This document shows, in pieces, positions 1 through 8,844 of a stretch of DNA of 64,000 bases (its first letter is position 1; each line of letters opens with the position of its first letter). The notes under the pieces are model-generated. The model had not been told where the DNA came from, did no database searches, and saw only the letters and a list, made by a program, of their open reading frames with translations. Source of the DNA: Mycobacterium sp. JS623. GTDB lineage: Bacteria > Actinomycetota > Actinomycetes > Mycobacteriales > Mycobacteriaceae. The position numbers and the translations under genes were made by a program. The stretch lies in the NCBI RefSeq assembly GCF_000328565.1, contig NC_019966.1:3410001-3474000 (forward strand), read 5' to 3'.

Positions 1-230
1 ACCGCGAGCACGGCCTTGCCAATCAGCAGTTTGTAGATCACCAACAGAAACGTCGGAAACAACAAGGCCTGCACGGCGACGATCGGGTCGCGTCGCCAGC
101 GCCGCAACAGCCGTCCCGCCTCCAGGACACTCTGCCGAGCGAACGCCGTGTTGACGCCGAGACTGCGCACAGATCGCACGTCAGCGAAATCTGCCGATCT
201 GTCCACAGTTTCGACGTGGTTAGCGGTCAC
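1..230 (-). CDS. DrrC-like ABC-2 type permease, 5' part only
   Basis: The gene runs off the left edge, so only about the first 76 codons are visible. It starts with GTG at 230; that GTG overlaps the TGA of the upstream permease gene (GTGA overlap), the usual sign of translational coupling. The visible protein has a charged cytosolic N-terminus, an amphipathic stretch containing LLRRWRRDP, and the first hydrophobic segment (FPTFLLVIYKLLIGKAVLA). This layout is typical of the second permease of DrrABC-type lipid exporters. By position it would pair with the preceding permease and ATPase to move an acylated lipid product across the membrane. The substrate cannot be read from the sequence. Confidence 0.8.
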   Translation of the reverse strand, partial: MTANHVETVDRSADFADVRSVRSLGVNTAFARQSVLEAGRLLRRWRRDPIVAVQALLFPTFLLVIYKLLIGKAVLA

Positions 231-970
231 GCGGCGCGCCTTTGCATGCGCAAGGCAAGACTGCCGAACACCATCAACAACGTCACGCACCACGCGGCAG
301 TCACAGCCAGGCCTGCGCCCGTGACATGCCCGGCCGCGAGCCCGCGCAGGGTCTCGGTGACCTGTGACACCGGTTGGTAGCGGACAAAGGGGCCGAGCCA
401 CGCCGGAAACGATTCGGCGGGTGCGATCCCGGTGGACAGCAGCACCAACACCAGCTGCGGGAGCAACAGCACTTGGCTCGACGACTCCACGGAACCGATC
501 CGTGAGCCAAGCGCATCGGCACCGAGGCAGACCGCCATCGCGAACGCCAACACGATCAGCACGAACACAACGCCATAGCCGAGTCCGCCAACCATCCGGA
601 AGCCGAAGATCGATGCGACGACGACGCCTGCGACCAGTGCGATCACTGCGCGGATCAGGCAGTAGAGCATCCGCGCGGCCAGCGGCACCATCGCCGAAAT
701 CGGCAGGGTGCGAAGCCGAACTCCGAAGCCGGACAACCGATCCCGCGCGGCACGGTCGGCGGTGGTCATCGCGCCGAACAACATGGCCTGAACGATGACG
801 ACCGGCAGCACGTACTGCGGGTAGGTGATGCGGCCGGTGTCGATGAGATTGCCCAACGCCAGCGTGAACCCGAGGAAGCAGCCCACCGGGGCCAGCACCG
901 CGAAAAGCAGATCGGCGTCGCGCAGTGTGCCCGACATGGTGCGCAGGGTGAGTGCCACCAGGGCACTCAT
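227..970 (-). CDS. DrrB-like ABC-2 type permease
   Basis: A 247-residue polytopic membrane protein with about six hydrophobic segments, the size and topology of the ABC-2 (DrrB) permease family. The region PRLVLVLLSTGIAPAESFP, followed by WLGPFVRYQPVSQVTETLR, resembles the conserved C-terminal loop of daunorubicin/PDIM-type permeases. ATG at 970 overlaps the TGA of the ATPase gene (ATGA), and its own TGA overlaps the GTG of the next permease, so four genes form one translationally coupled unit. Expected role: half of the membrane channel of a lipid exporter powered by the adjacent ATPase. Confidence 0.85.
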   Translation of the reverse strand: MSALVALTLRTMSGTLRDADLLFAVLAPVGCFLGFTLALGNLIDTGRITYPQYVLPVVIVQAMLFGAMTTADRAARDRLSGFGVRLRTLPISAMVPLAARMLYCLIRAVIALVAGVVVASIFGFRMVGGLGYGVVFVLIVLAFAMAVCLGADALGSRIGSVESSSQVLLLPQLVLVLLSTGIAPAESFPAWLGPFVRYQPVSQVTETLRGLAAGHVTGAGLAVTAAWCVTLLMVFGSLALRMQRRAA

Positions 971-1923
971 ACAGTGACCGCCGACGACGTAAGGCTCAGG
1001 AATGCTTCATCCAGCGACGGCTTGCGCAGCGAGATGTCCGCCAGTTCGATGCCGAGGCCGTCGAGCCTGCGGAACACCTCTCCGAAGGTCACGACGCCAT
1101 CGGGCGCAGGCACGGATACCGCGGCCGCCTGCTGATCGATCAGTGCATCACAGTCTGCGCCCGCAAAGTCGGCCAATGCCATTGCAATCGCGGACAAATG
1201 GACCGGGTCGGCGGGCGTGACCTGGCAGTAGCTGACGCCGACGCGGCACTTCAGATCATCCGCAGTGCCACTGGCAACGATGCGACCGGAGTCCAGCACG
1301 ATGATCGAGTCACTCAAGACGTCAGCCTCTTCGAGGTACTGCGTGGTGAGCAGCACCGTGACGTCCTGATGACGCAACGCGGACACCAGGTCCCAGACAT
1401 CGCGGCGGCTGCGCGGATCCAGGCCGGTGGTGGGTTCGTCGAGGAACAGCACCCGGGGTTCGACGACGAGGGCGACGGCGATGTCGATGCGTCTGCGCAT
1501 TCCGCCGGAATATGTGGACACCCGCCGATCGGCGGCATGACCCATGTCAAACCGCTCGATCAGCTCGTCGGCCCGGCGTCTGGCATGGCGGTTCCGCAGT
1601 CCCCGAAGTTGGGCGAACAGGGTCAGATTCTCACGGCCGGTGAGCAATTCGTCGAGCGCGGCGTATTGCCCTGTGACGCCGATGCTCGCGCGAACCTCGG
1701 CCGACTGGCGAACCACGTCGAACCCAGCGACAGTGGCCGACCCGGCAGTCGGGCGCAACAGCGTGGACAGGATGTTGATGGTCGTGGTCTTCCCCGCGCC
1801 GTTGTGGCCGAGCAGCGCACACACCGACGCCCGCGGAACCGTGAAGCTGACGCCCTGCAGCGCCGATGATGCCTTGCCGAATGACTTTGCGAGATCACGG
1901 CATTCGATCGCAGCCTCAGGCAT
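967..1923 (-). CDS. DrrA-like ABC transporter ATPase
   Basis: A 318-residue nucleotide-binding protein. Walker A is GHNGAGKTT (about residues 39-47), the signature is YSGGMRRRIDIA and Walker B is VLFLDEPTTGLDP, all in the form seen in the daunorubicin/PDIM exporter ATPases (DrrA). The C-terminal extension ending in LADISLRKPSLDEAFLSL is also typical of that subfamily. An ATG 60 bases upstream is open, but the ATG at 1923 fits the family's N-terminus and overlaps the stop of the acyltransferase gene by 8 bases (ATGCCTGA), so it was preferred. It is inferred to energise the two permeases encoded downstream. Confidence 0.9.
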   Translation of the reverse strand: MPEAAIECRDLAKSFGKASSALQGVSFTVPRASVCALLGHNGAGKTTTINILSTLLRPTAGSATVAGFDVVRQSAEVRASIGVTGQYAALDELLTGRENLTLFAQLRGLRNRHARRRADELIERFDMGHAADRRVSTYSGGMRRRIDIAVALVVEPRVLFLDEPTTGLDPRSRRDVWDLVSALRHQDVTVLLTTQYLEEADVLSDSIIVLDSGRIVASGTADDLKCRVGVSYCQVTPADPVHLSAIAMALADFAGADCDALIDQQAAAVSVPAPDGVVTFGEVFRRLDGLGIELADISLRKPSLDEAFLSLTSSAVTV

Positions 1924-3310
1924 ACGTGAACTGTTCAACGCTGTCGGCGACCCGTGTGAACTCCGCTCGCATCGCCTCGGCATAGCGCAATATCGACTTG
2001 CGGGCGACGTCGGTGCCAGGGTAGGCGACCACCAACTGCGTCTTGTCGCGCATGCGGTTCACCCACATGCACACCGCCTCCGACAGCCGGTTGTCGCCCC
2101 AGATTCCGATCCGCAAGCCATCCCAGTAATCACTGAACGGCAGCTTGCGAATGTCGATGTAGGACAACATCGGCACCGGACGGTCCGGCACTTCGAGTGA
2201 TCCCGATACGGGCTCCGGCATCTCGAGCAGGTGGTAGTAGGGGACCGCACCGAGGGTGGTGTTCAGGTCGAACGACGACTGCGCGGAGGTCACCACCTCC
2301 GCGAATGGCGCACCGGCCGTCGGAATCGCCAACGGCACGAAGCTCGCCAACCAGCCGACGGTCGTGGCGAAAGCGGGGTCTCGCCGGTTGTCGAACGGGG
2401 TGAGACCGAAGTACGTGGTGGCACCGGTCAGTCGGTGTTCGGTAAGGGCCGCGCACGCGAAGACGCCGCCGCTGAAGCGTGCCCCTGCCGCACGGCAGGC
2501 CGCTTCGAACCGCTGCCCCTGGTCCTCGTCGATCAGGTCGAAGACGTCGATGGCTCCGGGCGTATCAGGAGTTGCCTCGCCCAATTCCAACGGAAATGCC
2601 GGTAGCGCACCGCCGTTCGCGGCCACGAACTCTCGCCACGACTGGATCTGAGGTGACTGTTCGTCCAGGCCTGCGGTGAACGTGCGCTGGGTGGTGCAGA
2701 AATCGCGGTGGCTCGCGGCAGGGGTCAGCACGGGGGCCGCGCTCTGCAGGCTGGTGAAATAAGCGGTCTGAATGTCGAGGAAGATCACGCCTGCCGACAT
2801 GCCGTCGGCCCGCAGGTGATCGATCGCGATGTAGACGGTGAACCGATCCTCGCCCTGGATGATCCCGAACGTAAAGCAGTCCCACTGCAGCGGATCCGGG
2901 GTATCGAGGAGCAGCTTGCGGATCTGCGGCGGAGTCATCATGCCGTGATCGGTCGGAGCCAATGTGATGGCCTCGGGCTCGTCGATGACGTAACGATGAA
3001 TCTCGTCGTTCTCTCCGAACGTGAACCAATCGTGGTAGGTGTCGTGCCTGCGCACGTGGGTGTTGATGGCTTGCGTCATCGCCTCGACATCGCAGACGCC
3101 CATGATCTCCCAGACACCGATGCACAACCGCGGAATGTCGCGGCCCAGGCTGGTCTGTCGACGGTAGTACTGAAGATGTTGCGATTGCTGATAGCTCACG
3201 GGGGCCGGATGGCGCGCCGCTAGGGAGGCGCTCGCGTAGCTGGCCGCAGTGGGGTACCAGGACACGACGGTGCCCTCGGCGGTCCAGTCGTCAACCGTGC
3301 CCAAGAACAT
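1916..3310 (-). CDS. PapA-family acyltransferase (PapA3-like)
   Basis: A 464-residue protein of the mycobacterial polyketide-associated acyltransferase family (condensation-domain fold). The catalytic HxxxDG motif is present as HLRADG (His165, Asp169). The stretches DTPDPLQWDCFTFGIIQG and RRHDTYHDWF closely resemble PapA1/A2/A3, which acylate trehalose or similar sugars with polyketide-type acyl groups. ATG at 3310 is preceded by a purine-rich AGAGGAAAA. It is the first gene of a leftward unit with the DrrABC-like exporter, which suggests that it makes a surface glycolipid that the exporter moves. Neither the product nor a polyketide synthase partner lies in the window. Confidence 0.87.
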   Translation of the reverse strand: MFLGTVDDWTAEGTVVSWYPTAASYASASLAARHPAPVSYQQSQHLQYYRRQTSLGRDIPRLCIGVWEIMGVCDVEAMTQAINTHVRRHDTYHDWFTFGENDEIHRYVIDEPEAITLAPTDHGMMTPPQIRKLLLDTPDPLQWDCFTFGIIQGEDRFTVYIAIDHLRADGMSAGVIFLDIQTAYFTSLQSAAPVLTPAASHRDFCTTQRTFTAGLDEQSPQIQSWREFVAANGGALPAFPLELGEATPDTPGAIDVFDLIDEDQGQRFEAACRAAGARFSGGVFACAALTEHRLTGATTYFGLTPFDNRRDPAFATTVGWLASFVPLAIPTAGAPFAEVVTSAQSSFDLNTTLGAVPYYHLLEMPEPVSGSLEVPDRPVPMLSYIDIRKLPFSDYWDGLRIGIWGDNRLSEAVCMWVNRMRDKTQLVVAYPGTDVARKSILRYAEAMRAEFTRVADSVEQFTYA

Positions 3311-4086
3311 GCGTTTTCCTCTCGTGTTCGCCAGCTCGTGACGACACTCCCGATGGCGAGAACCTCACCGCAGGGGGTCTGCTGAATCGCGTTGAGCGCC
3401 AGGGACAGTCATTGTCCGCAAGGCAGTGCCTGCCAAGCCGCGCGAGCGATGATCGCTCGGCGATGCCACGTGGCGACGGCCGACCAGAGGCAGTCCCACA
3501 ATTGACATGCGCGAGAAAATAGCAGGAATCAATCGCAATTGTGCAACCAGACGTTGCAGTCTCAGGGGCTCAAACATTACCGGCTAATACACCCGGGTTT
3601 GCTGGATTTGCGCCATTGCAGAATGGTCGGTTTCCGCCGAAACATGTGTCAACTTCTGGGCCAATAACACGTAGCCCTCTGGTGCGCAACAGCTGTGTGA
3701 GAGATGTGTCGGAGGCAGTCAAATCCTTGCTGTTCGAGGGGTTTCGGCGATTTCATCGAGCTAGCGCGGCTAAGTTGAGGCGCGTCACTATTGGCCAACG
3801 AACTCGGTAGGTACTCGTGCCTCGGTGACAGACCTGGTTGTCAAATTCAGATGCGATTGTAAATTTCAATATTGACGTTCAGGATAATTTTCAAGTTCGT
3901 CCGCTATTTGTCCAAATGTCAGCCGTTGGTGAGCTTCTGACAGGAGCCGAAAGGTGACAGTTGATTACCTCAGCAAACTTTAGGAGATTTCTCACCCCGT
4001 CGGCGGATCCGGTGGTTTCCAGGCGCGCGGGAGCCGCTGCGCCGCAGTCAGATACGAGGCAGGCGAGAGCCGTCGCGAAGCCCTGC
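3311..4086. other. 776-bp gene-free interval, likely divergent promoter region with lost gene
   Basis: No convincing coding region is seen. The stretch is visibly richer in A/T than its surroundings, especially around 3840-3990. It must carry the promoter of the leftward acyltransferase-exporter unit. An inverted repeat TGCAAC/GTTGCA with a 5-base spacer lies at 3542-3558 and could be an operator. At 3954 a rightward start with a good Shine-Dalgarno sequence runs into a stop after nine codons (listed separately), which suggests that a rightward gene was deleted here. Confidence 0.5.
3954..3983 (+). other. Abortive nine-codon reading frame with strong ribosome site
   Basis: AGGAG at 3942-3946 is followed seven bases later by GTG, then codons for MTVDYLSKL and TAG at 3981. 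The ribosome site and spacing are as good as those of real genes in the window, yet nothing follows except the 3' end of an opposite gene. It is either the left-over start of a deleted gene or a leader peptide; the first seems likelier because no gene lies downstream on this strand for 1 kb. Confidence 0.3.
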
Positions 4087-4842
4087 CTAGACCGGTCGGG
4101 CGTATTGCTCGGCGAACCTTCGCAAGATCGTCGGCGGATAGTCGATGCTCCGGTCGAGTGCAGCCGTCTTCAGTGATTCCGCGGTTTCTGGCGCGAAGTA
4201 GCCGTAGTCCTTGTAGACGTCGATGCGTGTGCAGATGCCCACGGCATCGAGTTCAGGGTGAAACTGCGTCGCGTAGACGTTGTTCCCGACACGGAACGCC
4301 TGGATGGGACAGTCAGCCGAGTATGCGAGGGACGCCATACCGGAGGGCAGCGCACTCGCACCTTCCTTGTGGCCGCCGTAGGCGTCGAAGGTCTCGGGTA
4401 GATCTGCGAGCAGCGGATCGCGGCGCCCCTGTTCCGTGAGGGTCACGGTGATGGCGCCGACAGGCTCGGGGTACGTGCGGTCGATCGTCGCTCCGATGAT
4501 CGAGCCAAGCGTGCCGACGCCATAACAGCATCCGAGAAACGGGAAGTCGTGGTCGACGATCCGTCCGATCAGCGGCAGAAGTTCTGACTCGACGCGCAGC
4601 TGCGTCTGGGATTTTGCCTCCGGTGCGTCGCTGACGTTGTACGGGCCGCCGCCCAGGATGATGCCAGACCAGTCGGCCAGGTCGATATCGCCTAGTGCCC
4701 GATGCGTCAGCCTGATGCGTTGCATCCCGTTGGTGTCGAGACCGGTGAAGCGCATCATCGCCGCGTACTCATCGTCGGCCGCCGCGTCTTCGGCGCGGAT
4801 CGACATCAGCAGGAACGGTAGGTGCCCGGCGTCGGTTGACAT
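4087..4842 (-). CDS. Class I glutamine amidotransferase (GMP synthase-like domain)
   Basis: A 251-residue stand-alone glutaminase domain. The nucleophile elbow is GCCYG (Cys106), the oxyanion region is LGGGPYNVSD, and the catalytic His/Glu pair sits in QFHPE (His195, Glu197), so the triad looks intact. No synthase domain is fused, as in the YfeJ/GuaA-like stand-alone amidotransferases of actinobacteria, which are thought to release ammonia from glutamine or hydrolyse gamma-glutamyl amides. It stands alone: a scar-like gap lies on one side and a divergent small membrane gene on the other. The real substrate cannot be inferred. Confidence 0.88.
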   Translation of the reverse strand: MSTDAGHLPFLLMSIRAEDAAADDEYAAMMRFTGLDTNGMQRIRLTHRALGDIDLADWSGIILGGGPYNVSDAPEAKSQTQLRVESELLPLIGRIVDHDFPFLGCCYGVGTLGSIIGATIDRTYPEPVGAITVTLTEQGRRDPLLADLPETFDAYGGHKEGASALPSGMASLAYSADCPIQAFRVGNNVYATQFHPELDAVGICTRIDVYKDYGYFAPETAESLKTAALDRSIDYPPTILRRFAEQYARPV

Positions 4843-4994
4843 GGTCCGCTCAATCTAGCTGGCCGAAGAACGGGTGTTGATCGGTCTGACCGCGTCGCCG
4901 GGTCGACTTCAGACGGCTCTGCCGGATCCGCTAGGGCACCACATCTGATGGGTCGACTTCTGGCGGAACGGCAACGTCGCCGTAGCGCTCGAAC

Positions 4995-5000
4995 TAAAAT
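4995..5000 (+). promoter_or_regulatory. Candidate -10 element for leaderless transcription of the 5009 gene
   Basis: TAAAAT matches the mycobacterial TANNNT -10 consensus and ends eight bases before the GTG start at 5009, the distance expected between a -10 box and the transcription start. No Shine-Dalgarno sequence precedes the GTG. Together this suggests that the mRNA begins at or next to the start codon. No clear -35 is seen. Confidence 0.5.
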
Positions 5001-5008
5001 TTTCGCTC

Positions 5009-5356
5009 GTGACAAGCGCGTCACAGCACATCCTTCTACACGATCGAGCGCTGACCCGCGGGCAGGCGCGACGCTTGAGTCGGCGCTTCGGGGACGTCGG
5101 CGTTTTGATCCCGGCGACGCGGCTTCGGCAGATATCCGCCGGCGGACGGGCGTGCGAGGCTGAACTGACCGACGTCAGCTTCGCGATCGCTGCGACAGAG
5201 ATACAGCGCGAGCAGCGGCTGGCCAAACTGAAGCGCCACCAACGCCGACTCATGCGGTGGTTCATTGTCGCCGGCCTGGTGCTGCTCCTCCTCAACGCGC
5301 TGCTGTGCATGGCCTATGTATTCTTCAGCATGGCCCTGCACGCATACCCGTACTAA
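5009..5356 (+). CDS. Small membrane protein with one C-terminal transmembrane helix
   Basis: A 115-residue protein of no family I recognise. Residues 1-85 are hydrophilic and rich in Arg/Leu, with a likely helical stretch (EIQREQRLAKLKRHQRR). Residues about 87-110 form one strong transmembrane segment (FIVAGLVLLLLNALLCMAYVF), so the protein is probably tail-anchored with its N-terminus inside. The GTG start was chosen because it directly follows a good -10 box and no other start is in frame nearby. It is divergent from the amidotransferase gene. Coding bias over the frame agrees with its neighbours. Confidence 0.6.
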   Translation: MTSASQHILLHDRALTRGQARRLSRRFGDVGVLIPATRLRQISAGGRACEAELTDVSFAIAATEIQREQRLAKLKRHQRRLMRWFIVAGLVLLLLNALLCMAYVFFSMALHAYPY

Positions 5357-5379
5357 TCGATGGCGGCGTCAACCCCGCG

Positions 5380-5393
5380 GCAGCCTTGGCTGC
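5380..5393. terminator. Candidate bidirectional terminator hairpin
   Basis: A perfect inverted repeat GCAGCC-TT-GGCTGC lies between two convergent genes. It lacks a long T-run, as is common for mycobacterial hairpin terminators. The two-base spacer is tight, so the outermost three or four pairs would form the stem. Assigned by position and symmetry only. Confidence 0.35.
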
Positions 5394-5402
5394 AAGTTTC
5401 CG

Positions 5403-6251
5403 TTAAGAATCCGCCGACGGCACGGGCGAATCTGGCGCCGCCCACGCTCGCCGTCGCGCGGTAGCGTCGCGCGGGCGACGAGCGACCACGAATTGGGAGA
5501 TACCGCGTAACTCTTGCTCGATATCGACGAGCCCCGCAGCTGCGAAAAACGTTGGGACAGTGGTGCGGTCGAATACTCGAACTCCGCAGATGGTGGCGCC
5601 GAGTTCGAGTCCCTTCCGCAGCAGGAACGATTCGCGACCGTAGGTTGTCATCACCGCGATGCGACCTCCGGGACCGAGCACCCGGACCATTTCATGGAGA
5701 ACACCAAGCGGCTCCGGAACGAGGTGCAAAGCGGCAAAGCAACTGACTGCGTCGAACGCGCGGTCGTTGAATGGAAGATCGAGCGCGTCACCGCGCATGT
5801 AAACCGCGCGAGCGCAGGTGTTGTCGCGAACGGCGCGCTCCATCATCGGTGCGGAGTTGTCCAACCCGATGACGAATCCGTCCCCGGCAAGCTGACTCGC
5901 AAAAAAGCTGGTGAAGTTGCCAGGACCGCACGCCACGTCGAGCACTCGCTGCTGCCCACCGAGATAAAGTGCAGCGGAGGCTCTTTCGCGCTCCGCGGTG
6001 ATGGATATTCCGTGCAAACTCAGCGCGGCAACCATGATCGGTCGCCAAATGTGCTGATAGATCGCGGCCACCGCCGGGCTGTTCATGGCGCGTTGCGCGA
6101 GGCTGCGACGGGCGGGGACACTGCGTCCCAGCAGGTCGGTATAGCCGTCGCAATATCGCATCGACCGCAGCGCGTCCTGGCGGATCAGTCCGCGCGCGAG
6201 CGCCGGTACCCACATCGCATCGGTTGCCACCCCCGACCGTTCAACGGTCAT
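5403..6251 (-). CDS. Class I SAM-dependent methyltransferase
   Basis: A 282-residue protein. The SAM-binding motif I is VLDVACGPGNF (about residues 151-161), followed by the acidic residue of motif II in VIGLDNSAPM, the DALDLPF motif and a post-I FDAVSCFAALHLVPEP strand, as in Methyltransf_11/UbiE-like enzymes. About 140 residues precede the catalytic domain; they are helical and carry no motif I recognise. The gene starts about 30 bases after the stop of the MMPL transporter gene on the same strand, so co-transcription is likely and a lipid-like substrate is plausible, but this is inference. Confidence 0.85.
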   Translation of the reverse strand: MTVERSGVATDAMWVPALARGLIRQDALRSMRYCDGYTDLLGRSVPARRSLAQRAMNSPAVAAIYQHIWRPIMVAALSLHGISITAERERASAALYLGGQQRVLDVACGPGNFTSFFASQLAGDGFVIGLDNSAPMMERAVRDNTCARAVYMRGDALDLPFNDRAFDAVSCFAALHLVPEPLGVLHEMVRVLGPGGRIAVMTTYGRESFLLRKGLELGATICGVRVFDRTTVPTFFAAAGLVDIEQELRGISQFVVARRPRDATARRRAWAAPDSPVPSADS

Positions 6252-6282
6252 ACGTGTGGCACGCAGCAGCGCGCCGAAAGGT

Positions 6283-8367
6283 TCACCGCAATGCGACGTC
6301 GACTTTCGCAGGCCACCAGATCCGCGGCCCGATCACCGTGAATAGCGCCGGGATCAATACGGTGCGCACGACGAACGTGTCGAGGAGAATGCCCAGTCCG
6401 ACAATGACTCCCAGCTGGGTAAGCACGATCAGCGGCAGTACTGCAAGCACGCAGAAAACCGCGGCCATCACGATGCCCGCGCTGGTGATCACTGGACCGG
6501 TGGCCGACACCGCCCGGACGATTCCGTCACGAGTCCCATAAATGGGTGTCTCTTCCCGCGCACGGGTGACAAGAAAGATCGTGTAGTCCACCCCGAGTGC
6601 AACGAGGAACAGCGCCGCGAAGAGCGGAGTTGTGTAGTCCAGCGCGGGCATGCCCAGCAGGTGCACACAGGCCCAGCCGCCCAATCCAATAGCCGACACC
6701 GCACTCAGCGCCATGACCACCGCCAACACCAATGGCGCCAGCGCTGCGCGCAGGAGCACATAGAGCACGATCAGCACGACGGCGAGGATTGCCGGGATCA
6801 GCACGTCTCGGTCGTGCACCGCGGCGTCTCTGGCATCGAGCGCTTGGGCATCGGAGCCGCCGACCATCGCTGTCGGTTCCGCCGACCGGACCGATTCCCG
6901 CAGCGCCGCAATCGTTTTGAACGCACCAGCCGATGCGGGGGCAGCGTCGATGACCACCTTCCATTGCGTCAGGTCCGACGCTGAGGACGCCGCGTCGCTG
7001 ACCGAGACCACACCGGGCGTCGTCGCGATCGCCTGCTGAATCGCGGCGGCGCGACCGGCGGCACCAACCACTCGGGTGGGATCGGTCAGTCCGCTGGGGA
7101 AGTGCGCGGCGACTGCGTCGTATCCGGTGACCGATTCAGCATTCACCCGAAATTGATCGATCTGCGACAGACCGATCGGAATGCCGACGATGCCGATGCC
7201 CAGCATTACGAGGAGCCCCACGGTCGCGGTGGCCACGCGGCCCGCGTGATCGGCGACCCAGTCGGCGGTGCGGTGCCAGAGCCCGGTGGTGACGCCCGCG
7301 GTGCCTCCGTGACGGGGAATGAACGGCCAGAACAGCCGACGGCCGAAAACCCGCAACAGTGGGGGCAACACCAGCAGCACGAACAACACCGCGATGAGAA
7401 GTCCGCACGCGGCGTGCACACCGAGGCTGCGCGTGGCTGGGGCGACGCCGAAGACAAGTGTGAGTAGCGCCAGCACGACGGTGGCATTGCTCGCGAGGAT
7501 CGCGGGCCCAGCGCGACTGACCGCGACTCGGAGGGCGACGGCGTGGTTTTCGGTTTGAGTGAGTTCCTCGCGGTAGCGGGAGATCAGCAGCAGCGCGTAA
7601 TTGGTGCCCGCGCCGAAGACGAGCACGCTGGTAATGCCGGACGTGGCTCCGTCAAACGGCAATTCGGTGAGTCGTGAGACGACGGTACCTACCGATGTCG
7701 ACAGTCCGTCGGCAAGACCGATGATTGCCAACGGAACAAGCCACAGGATGGGCGATCGGTAGGTGACGATCAACAGCACCGCAACCACGGTCGCGGTCAC
7801 CGCGAGCAACGTGATGTTGGCATTGCTCATCGCGTTGGTGATGTCGGCGATGAATGCCGGGCCACCGGTCAATTCCACTGCGAGATCAGCCGGAGCTCCG
7901 GTCGTCGCGGCGGTGCGAAGAGCGGTGATCGCATCGCGTAGGGCGAACCCGGAAAGGCCCGCGGACAGGGGGATAGGCGCGATCGCGGCACGTCCGTCCC
8001 GGGAAGTGATCAGCCTCGGGCCGGCGGGGGCGTCGGCGCGCGAGAGGACCCGCTGACCCGCGGCTTCTGCGGCCGCCAAGTCGGCGGGACTCAGTCGAGC
8101 AGCGTCGTGGCGCGATATCACCAGAATCGCGGGCTGTTGATCCGCGTCCGGGAAAGTAGCCAATAGCGCTGCCGCCCTGGATGATTCGGCAGACGCCGGA
8201 ACTTGTAGCGGAGGCTTGTCGGCACCGGCGTTCGGGCCCGCGAGCGCGATGAAGACTCCGGCGCCGACCGTGAGCAGCAGCGCAAGCATCCAGGAGCGAC
8301 GGTGTGTGACGACTGCGGCCACGCGATCCCACCCGGCCATAGGTGAACGGTAACGGACCGACGTCAC
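6283..8367 (-). CDS. MMPL/RND family transporter
   Basis: A 694-residue protein with the two-fold architecture of MMPL transporters: one N-terminal transmembrane helix, an extracytoplasmic domain (about 45-180), a helix bundle, a second periplasmic domain and a second bundle, about 12 helices. The TM10 motif GVDYTIFLVTRAREE keeps the proton-relay Asp-Tyr pair. The matching TM4 motif is GAGTNYALLLISRYREEL, with Asn256 where MmpL3 has Asp. The protein is shorter than the MmpL proteins that carry a long C-terminal tail, as in the MMPL drug/lipid exporters of actinobacteria. It is probably expressed with the methyltransferase gene behind it. Confidence 0.9.
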   Translation of the reverse strand: MTSVRYRSPMAGWDRVAAVVTHRRSWMLALLLTVGAGVFIALAGPNAGADKPPLQVPASAESSRAAALLATFPDADQQPAILVISRHDAARLSPADLAAAEAAGQRVLSRADAPAGPRLITSRDGRAAIAPIPLSAGLSGFALRDAITALRTAATTGAPADLAVELTGGPAFIADITNAMSNANITLLAVTATVVAVLLIVTYRSPILWLVPLAIIGLADGLSTSVGTVVSRLTELPFDGATSGITSVLVFGAGTNYALLLISRYREELTQTENHAVALRVAVSRAGPAILASNATVVLALLTLVFGVAPATRSLGVHAACGLLIAVLFVLLVLPPLLRVFGRRLFWPFIPRHGGTAGVTTGLWHRTADWVADHAGRVATATVGLLVMLGIGIVGIPIGLSQIDQFRVNAESVTGYDAVAAHFPSGLTDPTRVVGAAGRAAAIQQAIATTPGVVSVSDAASSASDLTQWKVVIDAAPASAGAFKTIAALRESVRSAEPTAMVGGSDAQALDARDAAVHDRDVLIPAILAVVLIVLYVLLRAALAPLVLAVVMALSAVSAIGLGGWACVHLLGMPALDYTTPLFAALFLVALGVDYTIFLVTRAREETPIYGTRDGIVRAVSATGPVITSAGIVMAAVFCVLAVLPLIVLTQLGVIVGLGILLDTFVVRTVLIPALFTVIGPRIWWPAKVDVALR

Positions 8368-8409
8368 CGCATCGGTGAACCCAGCGGCTGTGCGCGACGT
8401 ATCAGAGGT

Positions 8410-8844
8410 ATGGACGCTTCCGAAGCGCGCCCGTCAGCGCCGGTCGCCAGCGTGACCGTCGACCGAAAAGGCATCATCCGGCAGTGGGGCGAGGCTGTCA
8501 CCGACGTCGTTGGTTACTCGGCCGACGACACGCTCGGGCGAAGTCTCGATGTCGTGATCCCACCCGCTCTTCGGCCTGTGCACTGGTGGGGTTTCGACCA
8601 GGCCATGAAGTCCGGCCAACTGAACAAGGAGCTGTTCAAGGTCCCAGCCCTCTGCAAGGACGGACGGATCATCGTTGCCCACGCAACCATCGACTTGATC
8701 GGAGACAAGGCCGGCGGCAGCGACGGCGCCGTCGTCACGTTCGTCGGCGTCGGGTCCTCCTGGCAGGGCAGGGCGTGGCAAGCCGCCTTGGCGCCCGTCG
8801 ATGCCGCACGCCGTCTCTGGCAGCGAGTCCGACCCAGCCGCTAG
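8410..8844 (+). CDS. Stand-alone PAS domain protein
   Basis: A 144-residue protein that is essentially one PAS domain (residues about 12-118): [31 protein letters not shown] is a classic PAS core, followed by the conserved P-x-HWxGFxxAM-xG and KDGRxI segments. No kinase, cyclase or DNA-binding domain is attached, so it may act as a sensor or adaptor that works through a partner. The cofactor cannot be read from the sequence; similar proteins bind haem, flavin or fatty acids. Its stop codon overlaps the stop of the convergent isocitrate lyase gene. Confidence 0.82.
   Translation: MDASEARPSAPVASVTVDRKGIIRQWGEAVTDVVGYSADDTLGRSLDVVIPPALRPVHWWGFDQAMKSGQLNKELFKVPALCKDGRIIVAHATIDLIGDKAGGSDGAVVTFVGVGSSWQGRAWQAALAPVDAARRLWQRVRPSR

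Noticed and set aside
1314..1898. Two leftward frames inside the DrrA-like gene
   Set aside because: They are out-of-frame shadows of the ATPase; the in-frame protein carries all ABC motifs.
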